Origin: Prochilodus magdalenae
Taxonomy: Eukaryota > Chordata > Actinopteri > Characiformes > Prochilodontidae
DNA: 64,000 nt
Direction: 5' to 3'
Assembly (NCBI GenBank): GCA_024036415.1
Contig: JAMWET010005455.1
Location: forward strand, 277,501 to 341,500
Shown here: positions 44,520-55,394 of the stretch, piece by piece
Layout of the letters: each line of letters opens with the position of its first letter
Position numbering within the stretch: position 1 is the stretch's first letter
Program-made: the position numbers and the translations under genes
Notes under the pieces: generated by a model
The model's database searches: none
What the model saw: the letters and a program-made list of their open reading frames with translations, nothing else
What the model was told of the DNA's origin: nothing

Positions 44520-46115
44520 GCGTTTTACATTAGGGGGAAGTGTTTTTGTTGCAGCTGCCAATACTGTATTGTAATCTAATTATGCCAAATCAAGCGATCA
44601 TTGCATCAGCATGTTTTCAAACCCAAATACCAGTTTTAACCCTTAGAGGTTGCAGCGATCATTGGCGATTCCAATATGCAGACCTTAAGCTTTCGATGCA
44701 GAATATAGACACATATAAACATCATTTGCCTCAATGTGGCCCTGAGACAGAAGACTGAAGAAACATACCCAGCCTTGCTTTCTGGGGTATGATGGCCCTT
44801 CTTTTTCCCAGCCACTCATGGGCCTGTGTGAACGTCTGTTAGCTGATGTAACAGAATTAGCATAGCAGTTAACATAGCTGTTCAGTGATATGCCGTTTCC
44901 TGGAGGAAGCACATGCAAGCCCTCACCTTCCTACTGTGATAACATCATGTGATGGGGAAACATGGCTAATGCATGAGAAGAGCTTTGACTAAACTGGGAG
45001 GGGGGCTGGTGGATCAAAAGTAGTATAGCATAGGGTTAATACCTGTGTTTTAGTGTCACTGATCTACTCCTGGAAGCCTGTCTAGGATGTGTCCTATTTT
45101 GTGCCCACTCGGATAGGCTTCAGCACTCCCCACCCAACCACCCCCCACAGCCCAGAAGGATAAACAGCTTAGGAGAAGAATGAATGATCCACTCCTGATC
45201 TCTGTTTCTCTATCAAATCCACTCCTTGTCTCAGGTGTGCAGTGCCAGCAACTTTTGGCAAGGTTGAGAGTTCATTGACAATGCAGCCCTACGCATATCT
45301 AACCATCCACTGAGCCTCAACTGGACTCCAGTGACCCAAAAAAGGGCTTAGTAGCTGGGTCTGTGGTTGTGGGGAGAGTTAGAGTAGAGACAGCTTTGCT
45401 AGCAATCTGCTGACTTATCAAATTGAGCCTTAATCACTCTAATCAAACGCTAATAACTGGTTTTTGCTGGAGTGGCAGGTCTAGATAGATAGCAGGCTTG
45501 GGTGTTTGGGGGGGCTTGGCCTGAAGGACACACTCCATCCACAACAGGCTCAAACTACAATCCGGCTATGTAATTACGGTCAGGGTTTCTATTACTGTGT
45601 TACATTAGCTTGATATGATATTAGCATTGTAAAATGCTGGTCAGGTTACTGTCTGGCAAATGATTGCTACCCTGTAACACTGTCTGAACCCTGTTACAGA
45701 CCATGCATGGGGAAATGTCGATAGGGTACAATTCGGTGCAGTTACATATGGCATAATGTATGCAATGTTATCCAAAACCAGTGAAATGCGAAACTGTACC
45801 CATGTCTATGTCACAATGTTCATTTTCCTTAAACTCACCAGGATATATCCATGTATGATGTATCAATCAGGCCAATGTGTGTGTGCAGCATGCCATTCAG
45901 TTGGCTGGCAGTATGCTAAAAAGACGCAGGAAACAAGAGTAAAGTCAAAGTCCAGTTAAAACATCTTTCAGCACAGCGTATTGATACTAAGGAGGCATGG
46001 GTATGTTCATTTTGAAGATGCAAATATTTACGTTGCAGGTGTTCATTTTAAATATCATCCAGTATCGTGATATAGTTGGAAAACATCACATTATTGAACT
46101 TTGTCAGTACCAGCC
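44520..46115. other. Unique stretch with one SINE tail
   Basis: A SINE 3' end lies at about 45095-45192 (GGATAGGCTTCAGCACTCCC, CAGAAGGATAAACAGCTTAG, GAATGAATGA). The ORFs are short and unrecognised. No gene is seen. Confidence 0.4.
45085..45195 (+). repeat. SINE tail fragment
   Basis: Same 3' text as the SINE at 25255-25625, but it continues into the GAAGGATAAACAGCTTAGGA and GAATGAATGA terminal block that is typical of this family. Confidence 0.6.
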
Positions 46116-46119
46116 AAAA

Positions 46120-46425
46120 CTGGCTGGCGATGTGACAGCTCCGACAGGTAAGGCCATTACCGGCACAGCCGGGCCTACTGTGTGCACCTGCCACCCTACC
46201 AGCAGGTGATGTGGGTGGGGGTCCGCCGGCCACGGTGGGGAACGGAAGGGCAGCAGCAGGAGGAAGCGTTTAGCTGCTCTGGAGGAATGGTCACCGTCAA
46301 AACGCCCGCATGCATCGCTGGCAATGGCTCCAGTCGCTGATCGGCTTTAATCGCTTGGTCTGGCAGACGTACGCATGGTGGCTTTTGCACCTTTGGTGAT
46401 GGATGCTGAGCGCGCTGATGGTCTG
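46120..46425. other. GC/CpG-rich unique block
   Basis: Contains ACAGCTCCGACAGGTAAGGC (a donor-like CAGGTAAG at 46145-46152), GGTCCGCCGGCCACGGTGG and AAACGCCCGCATGCATCGC. The ORFs on both strands are 61-70 codons with no domain. No repeats were seen. It could be a conserved element or a small CpG island. Confidence 0.3.
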
Positions 46426-46627
46426 CCGAACTGTCTATACGTGCTGCATTTGCATGTGTGCTTGTACTCAGTTCTGATTAGTATTGCGCTACACTGTGAC
46501 AGACTGGTGCTTTTTTACACCCTGGCCAGTGAATGAGGAGGTTTGTCAGATTCCTGAAAAGTGTGCATGAGTTTGCAGTGCACTTTGTTGTAGACAGAGA
46601 AAGAAGCTGGTGAGAAGAATTGCCTTG

Positions 46628-47540
46628 ATAGTCAGGCTGTGATTAATCCAGGTTTAGATACTTAGGCTGTGAATAATCTAGGTTTAAATAGTCAGGTTGT
46701 GATTAATCCAGGTTAAAATAGTCAGGCTGTGATTAATCCAGGTTTAGATACTCAGGCTGTGATTAATCTAGGTTTAAATAGTCAGGCTGTGATTAATCCA
46801 GGTTTAGATACTTAGGCTGTGAATAATCTAGGTTTAAATAGTCAGGTTGTGATTAATCCAGGTTAAAATAGTCAGGCTGTGATTAATCCAGGTTTAGATA
46901 CTCAGGCTGTGATTAATCTAGGTTTAAATAGTCAGGCTGTGATTAATCCAGGTTTAGATACTTAGGCTGTGAATAATCTAGGTTTAAATAGTCAGGCTGT
47001 GATTAATCCAGGTTTAGATATGTAGGCTGTAAATGATTTAGGTTTAAATAGTCAGGTTGTGATTAATCTAGGTTTAAATAGTCAGGCTGTGATTAATCCA
47101 GGTGTATATACTCAGCCTGTGATTAATCCAGGTTAAGATACTCAGCCTGTGATTAATCCAGGTTTAGATACTCAGGCTGTGGTTAATCCAGGTCTAAATA
47201 GTCAAGCTGTGATTATTCCAGGTTTAGATACCCAGGCTGTGATTAATCTAGGTTTAGATACTCAGCCTGTGATTAATCCAGGTATAGATACTCTGGCTGT
47301 GATTAAGTCATGTTTAGATACCCAGGCTGTGGTTAATCCAGGTTTAGATACCCAGGCTGTGGTTAATCCAGGTATAGATACTCAGGCTGTGATTAAGTCA
47401 TGTTTAGATACCCAGGCTGTGGTTAATCCAGGTTTAGATACTCAGATTGTGATTCATCCAGGTTTAGATACTCAGACTGCAGTTAATCCAGATTTTGATA
47501 CTCAGACTGTGATTAATACAAGTTTAGATACAATAAAAAT
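46628..47540. repeat. 30-bp minisatellite, about 30 units, with higher-order structure
   Basis: Unit of exactly 30 bp (AGGCTGTGATTAATCCAGG plus TTTAGATACTC). Variants are ATAGTC/ATACTC/ATACTTAGG and AATCCA/AATCTA. From 46651 to 46980 the variants repeat in blocks of five units: 46651-46830 equals 46801-46980 at an offset of 150 bp. From about 47281 to 47430 the pattern changes to blocks of three (90 bp), with AAGTCATG as the marker. Because 30 is divisible by three, a frame of tandem decapeptides (INPGLDTQAV) stays open from 47149 to 47556; I regard it as a by-product, since the first half has stops in the same frame. Confidence 0.95.
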
Positions 47541-47544
47541 TGTG

Positions 47545-49135
47545 TGTGCATTTTAGTTTCAGAAATTACAGCAATTATGACAGCAAAATAGCAACACTCT
47601 TGTGACTACTACGGAGAGTTCAAACTAAATAATCTTATCATATTTTATGCTGAGAAGAGAATGTGTTGTAATTTAATGATTTAACTCCAGATTTGAAACC
47701 TCTTGTGTAATCACTTATTTCCCTTTGATATTTCCCTTCCTTAAGCAGATCATTTGTCCCTTATCTCCTTACCAATAAGGCTACTACTCAGACATACATG
47801 GTTTTTTCACATAAGTGGTAACGTTTACAGACCACCATTACCAGTACTTTACCAGCGCAATGTATGCTGACCACCAGGATCACCAAGAAATAATTGCAGT
47901 GGTGTATGAATGTCAGTGATAGAAGAAGACAGGCCTGTCCCCAAGCCTTCCAGCTTTAAAGGTCTGCAGGCCTTAAAATCGACAGATTAGCAGATTTGCA
48001 TTAGCATCTTACGACCACACATTGCTGCTTTTGTAGGCATTGGTGCAACCCTCTTGTCTATACTGTTGCCCATATTGAAAAATGGACATAACCTCCCCTG
48101 CATTACCTGAGGGGTGTCTGTGCGGAATTATCTGAGCATTATCTGCTGGTGACAGCCCATCCGATCTCGTCCGCTTCAGTGAGTCCTGTACGGTGTCTCC
48201 CATTTACTCTACAACAGCACACCAGTTGGTTCAGGGAGGGAAGGACAACTCAATTCAGTCCTAAAGGAAGAAGAAGGGAGGAAAAGGAGGGAGGGGGAGG
48301 GGGGGTTGTTGAAAACAGCAGGGCCAGATTAGCATGCCGTGGGGGAAGGCAGCAGGCGTGAGAATTCACCCAGAATGCTTGTGCACAAGGAAGGAAGAAA
48401 ATGCCGGAGCCCACCGAATTACTCGGCCCCAAACACGACAACCAGACACGTGTGGAGGTAAATAAGGGGAAATGGTGTTTAAGCAGAAAGAGAAAGAGAG
48501 ATAAAGAGAGAGGGGGAGACAGAAAAGCCACGCATGAGAGCGCGTGTCTGTTTGACTCGGACTTTTTTGATAGTGTTGCCATGGCGACCGCGAGCAAATC
48601 TCCAGAGCGTCGTCATCGGCATGACTCCTCCCATGGAAACGGTGGGGATAAAAATAGATGCAACGGGCCTGGAGAACAAAGAGCCATTTAAGAGGGAAAA
48701 AGGAAAATGAGGGGACGGAAGTGGGAGAGAGAATTGAACGAGTGGATGGACGGACCAAGAAAGAGGAAGAAGGGTGGTGGGCAAAGAGGAGAGTGGTTGA
48801 GTTTTTTAAAATGGTGGCGGTATGATTGACAGCCGGTGCGGGCCAGGAAATCCCGCCGTTAGTCAGGCCTGCTTTAAAGCAACAGCGCCGTCTGGCCTGC
48901 ACGAGGCCTTCGTTCCAGAGCCTGCTTCTCCCACACATAGAGCTATTCACGTTTTTCCAAGCATCTCATCATAACATGTGTTCACACAAGCTCACATCAC
49001 ACACATGCTAAGCAGGGATGGATTACTTACCAGGCCTTTGCCCAGGGGTCTCTGACTGCCTTGAGAGGCTCTTAGACCACATGGCTTTGGGAAGTTGGAT
49101 AATCCACTGCATAGATAACATGTAGGACCACTTCT
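47545..49135. other. Unique stretch, second half GC- and purine-rich
   Basis: 48230-48820 is rich in plus-strand purines and carries long but meaningless minus-strand ORFs (115 and 194 codons). 48560-48660 and 48830-48950 are CpG-bearing and complex. Protein-coding exons cannot be supported. See the X-box entry. Confidence 0.35.
48575..48588. promoter_or_regulatory. X-box-like motif (RFX type)
   Basis: GTTGCCATGGCGAC differs by one base from the palindromic RFX consensus GTTGCCATGGCAAC. RFX sites often mark promoters of ciliary genes. Here a CpG-bearing block surrounds it, but no transcript start is evident. Chance occurrence remains possible. Confidence 0.35.
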
Positions 49136-49139
49136 GTAT

Positions 49140-49275
49140 GGACTTGAAAGCCATTTTGGGCCAGTTCTGGTGGTCCATTCCTCATGAAATTATCCCACAA
49201 TGTAAATGACAGCTGCTGTGATCATATGATGCATAAAAGTGCAAAATGTTTTTCTTTTGGACAAAATGTATGATA
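49140..49275 (+). repeat. Dispersed repeat G, copy 3
   Basis: GGTGGTCCATTCCTCATGA, TATGATGCATAAAAGTGCAA and TTTTTCTTTTGGACAAAATG align with 11200-11330. Confidence 0.5.
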
Positions 49276-49357
49276 AATTACAGTCACATGCTGCTGTCTC
49301 TCTTTGGTAATTAACAGAGGGGTCAACCGAGTGAAATAGCTCTATTGTGCCATTTAT

Positions 49358-49408
49358 ATGTGTATGTGTGTGTGTGTGCATGTGTGTGTGTGTGTGTGTG
49401 TGTGCGAT
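49358..49408. repeat. (GT)n microsatellite
   Basis: About 50 bases of GTGTGT with ATG interruptions. The histidine/threonine ORF on the minus strand is spurious. Confidence 0.9.
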
Positions 49409-49409
49409 T

Positions 49410-49845
49410 GTGTGTTTGTTAATCTTATAGATCTCAAACTGCAGCACAACACACAGACCAAATACTAGGTACGGAATCAATATGTCCTTTCTGCTACTTC
49501 ACTTGGATTTCAAGCGGTGTTTCTGCAGTGTTCTTAATAAAGCAACAAATGATGCTCTCTTCTTCCACATGATGCTACCATATCAGACTTTGGCGCAACA
49601 TCTGATGCCTTCAAGACTACATCTTTCAACCCAATGTAGAACAACATGCAGCATACATTACAAAGTACACACCAGTCTACTGTACCTCTGCTTGCCTGAG
49701 AGACACCACTTCTGATACACCATCTCAGAGCAGACTCCCGAACACAACATTCAATGTTTGTCTATTTTTCCTCCCATAGCGTCCTATTGATTTTCAGCCA
49801 CATCCCTGCCCTATTGTTGCCTTTAACCTACAGTCACCACAACTG
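49410..49845. other. Non-coding stretch, no gene seen
   Basis: Unique sequence upstream of the Tc1-A copy with unrecognised ORFs of 77-85 codons. Confidence 0.45.
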
Positions 49846-49851
49846 CATATA

Positions 49852-50383
49852 CAGGGGTTGGACAATGAAACTGAAACACCTGGTTTTAGACCACAATCAT
49901 TTATTAGTATGGTGTAGGGCCTCCTTTGCGGCCAATACAGCGTCATTTGGGCAGCCGTGGTTTTATGTTTTTTGGATACAATCCGGGTTAGCACCCGAAC
50001 ATCCCTTTTAGACAGCTTCCTCCTGCGTCCACAGTTAATCCTGTTGGATGTGGTTCGTCCTACTTGGTGGTATGCTGACATTACCCTGGATACCGTGGCT
50101 CTTGAAACATCACAAAGACTTGTTGTCTTGATCACAGATGCGCCAGCAAGACGTGCACCAACAATTTGTCCTCTTTTGAACTCTGGTATGTCACCCATAA
50201 TGCTGTGTGCATTGCAGTATTTTGAGCAGAACTGTGCTCTTACCTGCTAACTGAACCTTCACACTCTGCTCTTACTGGTGCAATGTGCAATTAATGAAGA
50301 TTGGCCACCAGGCTGGTCCAATTTAGCCATGAGACCTCCCACACTAAAATGACAGGTGTTTCAGTTTCATTGTCCAACCCCTG
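49852..50383 (-). mobile_element. Tc1-A element, copy 4 (532 bp), different deletion
   Basis: Complete, with the same inverted ends as copies 1-3 and TA at 49850-49851 and 50384-50385, but inserted in the opposite orientation. Its internal deletion is not the one shared by the other three. It keeps more of the N-terminal region (to KKHKTTAAQ) and joins further downstream in another frame. The similar total length is coincidental. It therefore arose by a separate event from a full-length element. Confidence 0.9.
49930..50198 (-). pseudogene. Truncated Tc1-A transposase with both HTH subdomains
   Basis: From ATG at 50198 the minus-strand frame reads MGDIPEFKRGQIVGARLAGA, SLCDVSRATVSRVMSAYHQV and a second DNA-binding part with CGRRRKLSKRDVRVLTRIVS, then KKHKTTAAQ. 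After the junction (MTLYWPQRR) the frame is out of register with the real C-terminus and runs past the element end to 49794. GRRRKLS is the basic AT-hook-like linker between the two helix-turn-helices in Tc1 enzymes. No catalytic domain remains. A full enzyme is about 340 residues. Confidence 0.75.
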
Positions 50384-50389
50384 TAGTCA

Positions 50390-51440
50390 CCAAGGACAGG
50401 TCCCAAACCTTAAATCCACACATACTGACCCACACTCCTATATTTGTCATTTATTCATCCCTCATTCTCTCTTAGCAACCACAGCCTTGCGGTAAGTAGC
50501 AACAATTTAAACACGGCAGCCATCCAGTGTTTCCTTCCTTTCCCTCCTTCCTCCATATTACCTTGCTTTCTCTCTTTAGCCACTCTAGCAGTTTTAGAAA
50601 AGTATGAATTTAAGAACTGATCTGAACCCTGAGAGTCTCAGCTCAGATGTGGTCCTTTCCTTCCGGCTGTTGAGAATTGTTAATGCATCTCATATCTGTA
50701 GCATTTTAAATTTGGCCTGTTCACATGGGGTCCCATGCAGACAGCATGAGGCCGTGCCAGAATGTCATTTTGTGCATAAAGCTGATTCTAGATCAGCACA
50801 CTTGGGGTATTTCCTTCCCTTGGGGTGGCAGCTGCAGTCATGTACAAACCTCATACTCCCTCAGCACCACAGCAATTTAATTAACCAAGCAGATCTGTAA
50901 TTACAAGTCCATGTGTAGGTACATTTTGCTCGTTCACTGCTCTTATCAGATGCTGGTTTACTGGCACTTGACAAACGCTGAATTTAAACCAGTATCTATG
51001 AACAGTAGCGTATTTAGTAATTCTGGCTCCCCAGCCAAAGACATGGGATGGATGTGCATTTGTAATCAGTGACATAACTGTCTATACTGCGGAAAAATTG
51101 CTATTATTGCAAATGTACATAACCTAAATCTAAACATTGCGCCTAATATTTCCCATTCTGAGATATCTAATAATGTATTATATTGACTTTAAGACACTTT
51201 ATGAGGTATTAGGTTAGCACTGGGTCGTTATAAGCCTTCAAAGCAAACTTTTATTTCTCAGATTCACCATTATTACAGTTTATCGCCATTGTCAACATTA
51301 CACATAACAACTCAGAGGACACAGGTAGTTCCAATCCCCTTAAAACCCTTAGTAAAATTCTGCTCTTTCCTGCGGCATTACCCCTGTAAACCAATTTGCA
51401 GTGGTAACACAGTCACACCCAGCTCTCCTACTCTCAGTCT
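50390..51440. other. Non-coding stretch, no gene seen
   Basis: Unique. The 98-codon ORF at 50604-50900 and the others have no recognisable domain. Confidence 0.45.
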
Positions 51441-51446
51441 AAAAAT

Positions 51447-51950
51447 GTGTAATACCTCCATGAGCACAAATAACAGCTGTCATTGGACTTCACATGGGCT
51501 GGACATGTTTCTGGATGTTGGCCAGATCAATGTTCAGACACTCTTGAAAGAACTGTGGGGCCAGATTTGGTGGATGCCTTCCCTGGGACAATGCTGAAGA
51601 GAATTTCCTGTAGCCTGGGATTTTTGGCACTGCTGGTAGACCTGTATGACAATACGCTTCCATACATCTGCAAATTCAGCTACTTCCTTTACACTATGGC
51701 CACACCCAAATGCAATCACTTCTTTTAACCAATCATTAACATCTGCTTTGGAGCCATTTTCCACACACAGAATGAAACATTCACTGCACTGCACCACCTC
51801 TTCTCAACCTATGAATCCCATCACTCACACACCACAGGAATTTATAGCCCCATCATCCACGTGCAGTTGTATCTGCAGGAGCCTGTTACTACCATCTCAA
51901 ATACACAACGTATTACCACTAATCTTCTTGTCTGGTGAGCCTATTTTGCA
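51447..51950 (-). mobile_element. Tc1-C copy, internally deleted, with HTH relic
   Basis: Minus-strand frame of 87 codons (51797 to 51534): SECFILCVENGSKADVND, WLKEVIAFGCGHSVKEVAEF, ADVWKRIVIQVYQQCQKSQ, then the junction and PREGIHQIWPH. The C-terminal text (GGATGTTGGCCAGATCAATG) follows, and GTGTAATACCTCCATGAGCA marks the outer end at about 51447. The catalytic domain is deleted at the same place as in 40434 and 43295. Confidence 0.7.
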
Positions 51951-51954
51951 AGAC

Positions 51955-52520
51955 TTTTTGGGGGAAAAAATGCACAGTTTGATCAAGAGACCTCCACTAC
52001 AGGCAGAAATTGCATTTCATGGCTACTGTGGCAATAAAGCAGTTAAACTTGTTTCCAGAAGTTCTGCTCCAAGAACATATTGCAACTCATTTTTATCCGG
52101 GCTGTTTTTCACTAGCACAGCAATCCTAGCCCATACAGTAACCTGAGTCAGCCCGATCGTGGATCAGCTGCTGAAGGGGCCCTACCCTGGCTCCTGAGGA
52201 CAAAGAGGATCCTGATGTTGGTGGAGGCTCCTGGGGGACCGGCCCCGGTCTCTGCAGTGCAGAGCGAGGCAGCTGGCTTGGCTGCTGGCGTGCTGCTAAT
52301 GGGATGCCCAAACCCATCTGTTGTTGTCCTCTGTCTGTACCCTCCCAACGTCTCTCCGTCCCTCCATGCCAGCCCCAGAGTTTCCACAGGTCCACCTGAG
52401 TCTCCCAGGAGCGCTCACCCGGGCCAGAGCTGACGCCACTAATGTGTGGAGATCAGCGGCTATATAAGGAAAAGCGGCCTCTGTGCTGGCGAGGGCCCTG
52501 GGCACCCTTTATTTAGTGTG
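51955..52520. other. GC-rich block with possible minus-strand exon
   Basis: From 52395 down to 52126 the minus strand holds a 90-codon frame with QQQMGLGIPLAARQQPSQLP and SGARVGPLQQLIHDRADSGY, a low-complexity but protein-like composition. A donor-like CCGGGTGAGC lies at 52419-52410 on the minus strand. A plus-strand TATATAAGG box lies at 52459-52467. The AT-richer part 51980-52140 is repeat-free and may be conserved. No gene is recognised, and the open frames could be due to GC content. Confidence 0.2.
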
Positions 52521-52837
52521 TTATAATTAAATGCTTTTATGATAATGAATGTCAAAACAGTCAGCTATTTTGACATGTCAAAGCACTACTGTGTAATAAC
52601 GGTGCTGTTTCCAGTGCGGCTGCAATGCTTATGCTAAGATCTACATGCATTTGGCTGAAAATAGCTGCTTAATATAGACCACCTAAATTAAGCTTCCTGG
52701 AATAAATGAAACAGAACGCTGATGCTTTGTACTAATTACGTACAGTTATAAGTGAAGGTCAGGAAAAAGGGTATTAAGGCTGGCAGGGTCTAGTCAAATT
52801 AATATGCATGGGACAACTGTAGGGGATTCCTGTACAC

Positions 52838-53005
52838 TACCAGTCGAATGTTTAGAGACACGCAACTAAATGGATGGTGATCTTTACAGTCTTTCATGTA
52901 CCAGTTCCAACTGATGAGCTGTCTAAACAATACATATCCTGATATACCACATAAACTCCTGATGCAGCACAGTATTATATTTCTGCCATGTCGCCGCCTC
53001 TAATA
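52838..53005 (+). mobile_element. Tc1-D copy, left part, interrupted by Tc1-B
   Basis: Begins with the Tc1-type terminus CACTACCAGTCGAATGTTTA at about 52838. It matches the reverse complement of 18285-18465 through CTCCTGATGCAGCACAGTAT and TTTCTGCCATGTCGCCGCCT, up to CTAATA at 53005. There the Tc1-B element starts. The remainder of the repeat resumes at 53698. Confidence 0.6.
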
Positions 53006-53697
53006 CGCACTCATCCTCAAACGAATAGTTGCATCTGAAAGGAAGTGTGGGATTTAGACTGATATGGGAAACATTTATTGAGCTACACATACAGAGGTAC
53101 TGTCTCTCAGTATGACATAATGATAGAGGTTCCTAATGGTGTCCTGTGACAATCCATCCCATGTAGCCTGAACATTCTCACACGGTTCCGCCAGCTTTTG
53201 AAGTAGGGTTGGAGGTGTTTTGACACCAGGCCTTCTGGATGTGTGACGTGTGACAACAAAGAGTTCATCTTGGTACCAAGATCTCCACCAAGACAAAAGC
53301 TGGACTCGTCAGTAAAGATGACCCGCTGCTATTCTGAGTCACTCTATAACAGTCTGGCACAACACCATTGCAGTCTTTGGCAACATAGATGTGGTGTTTA
53401 AGGACAGTCGTCATAAAGGTCTGTGTGCGTGTAGTCCTGCTTCATGCAGCCGTCTGCCAATGGTGCTGGCACTAACAGGATGACTCATGGAGGACATCAC
53501 TGCTCACTGAATGGCTGCAGTCGTAGCTGTTGGGTCAGTCAGGTACAGTGATAAGGCCCAACCTTGCTAATGTCACATGCGTGCCCGAGCATGACACTTG
53601 AATCATTTGCATGTTTCATGATGTCAGACCTACCCACTAAGTTTCATTCCTGTCGGTTGACTCCTCCTGGGTGCAGCTATTCTTTGGATGATGAGTG
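53006..53697 (-). mobile_element. Tc1-B copy with both ends (about 690 bp), nested in Tc1-D
   Basis: The ends CACTCATCCTCAAACGAATA (53008) and GGATGATGAGTG (to 53697) are inverted repeats. On the minus strand the transposase relic includes LADGCMKQDYTHTDL, then the first catalytic motif VIFTDESSFCLGGD (aspartate of TDES). After a deletion comes MNSLLSHVTH and the C-terminal segment with WRNRVRMFRLHGMDCHRTPL in the shifted frame. The second aspartate and the catalytic glutamate are lost. Stops and frameshifts are present. The insertion point is a TA in the Tc1-D repeat, as expected for Tc1/mariner. Confidence 0.75.
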
Positions 53698-53735
53698 TTT
53701 GTTTTTGTTGTGTAAAACAGTTTAAAACTCTAGTT
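53698..53735 (+). mobile_element. Tc1-D copy, right continuation
   Basis: TTTGTTTTTGTTGTG and AAAACAGTTTAAAACTC resume the text that, in the intact copy (reverse complement of 18240-18285), directly follows CTAATA. This confirms that Tc1-B interrupts the repeat. Confidence 0.5.
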
Positions 53736-53739
53736 CCTC

Positions 53740-54112
53740 TTTCAAATTAGAGAATATTCATGATGGACAGACCAATAGAATGATAAAACAAGCCTTGGAG
53801 ACAAAGACTGAAAAGAGGAAGTGGTAGAAATCCATTTCCTTTTTTGAAAGCCTAGGCAAAGCAAAACGTGTGGTATTGTATGTTATAAGCTGTTTGCACC
53901 TGCTTTAATAATTAATGCTTGAAAATTCACGCTAACTGTAGATCAACAAAAAAGTGTCAGTAGAGGTGACTTAACTTCACATGCTCTGAGTGTGAGCTTC
54001 CTCGCTTTTGAGGATGCAGTGCTGAGGAGCTCATTATTAATCAGCAAGTTTTAATAGCTGAGAGTCAGGCTGACATTTACCACCACAAGTTTCCCCATTC
54101 TTTTATATAGCT
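53740..54112. other. Non-coding stretch, no gene seen
   Basis: Unique sequence, no ORF or repeat of note. Confidence 0.45.
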
Positions 54113-54115
54113 TGC

Positions 54116-54865
<750 letters not shown>

Positions 54866-54869
54866 ATAT

Positions 54870-55385
54870 GTATAGTGTTCCTTCCCCCTACATATTAATT
54901 TATAAGATGAATTTCAACCACATAAAGGTCAGCAGTTATATCTTCACAATGCCTTGCATGTGTGGATGATGATTATTAATTACAGCTGCTGTATGAGTTA
55001 TCTTCAAGCTATTAATAACCCAATGGTCAAAACTTCTATAATCTCTCATGTAGGCTTGCTAGGAGAGAGTGCTGGGGTTTCTATCAGTGCAGGTGCTCAC
55101 CTTCAGTGGGGAGGTCTAGGAAGTTGGGCCTTCTCCTGCGTGTGTGATTTACGGTGGCCAATGCTCGCTCGTCTGCACGCCAGACGCCTGGAGTTATGAT
55201 GATCACCCTGATGTGGGTGCTCCACTTTTCCATCTCCTCCCTCAGCATTAACAGACCACAGCATCTCTCTTTCCCTCTCTCTTTCTTTCACCGTCTCTCC
55301 ATCTTACTCTCTCTCACTAGCTTGATCCTGCCTTACCACTGCCACCTGCTGGCCGATCTTCTACTCCACAGCCATAACTGCTTCG
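54870..55385. other. Non-coding stretch, no gene seen
   Basis: Unique; a pyrimidine-rich patch lies at 55260-55320. ORFs up to 92 codons are unrecognised. Confidence 0.4.
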
Positions 55386-55394
55386 AATGTATGC

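Noticed and set aside
48250..48950. 115- and 194-codon minus-strand frames
   Set aside because: Pyrimidine-rich on the minus strand, no domain, and overlapping in two frames; no splice structure.
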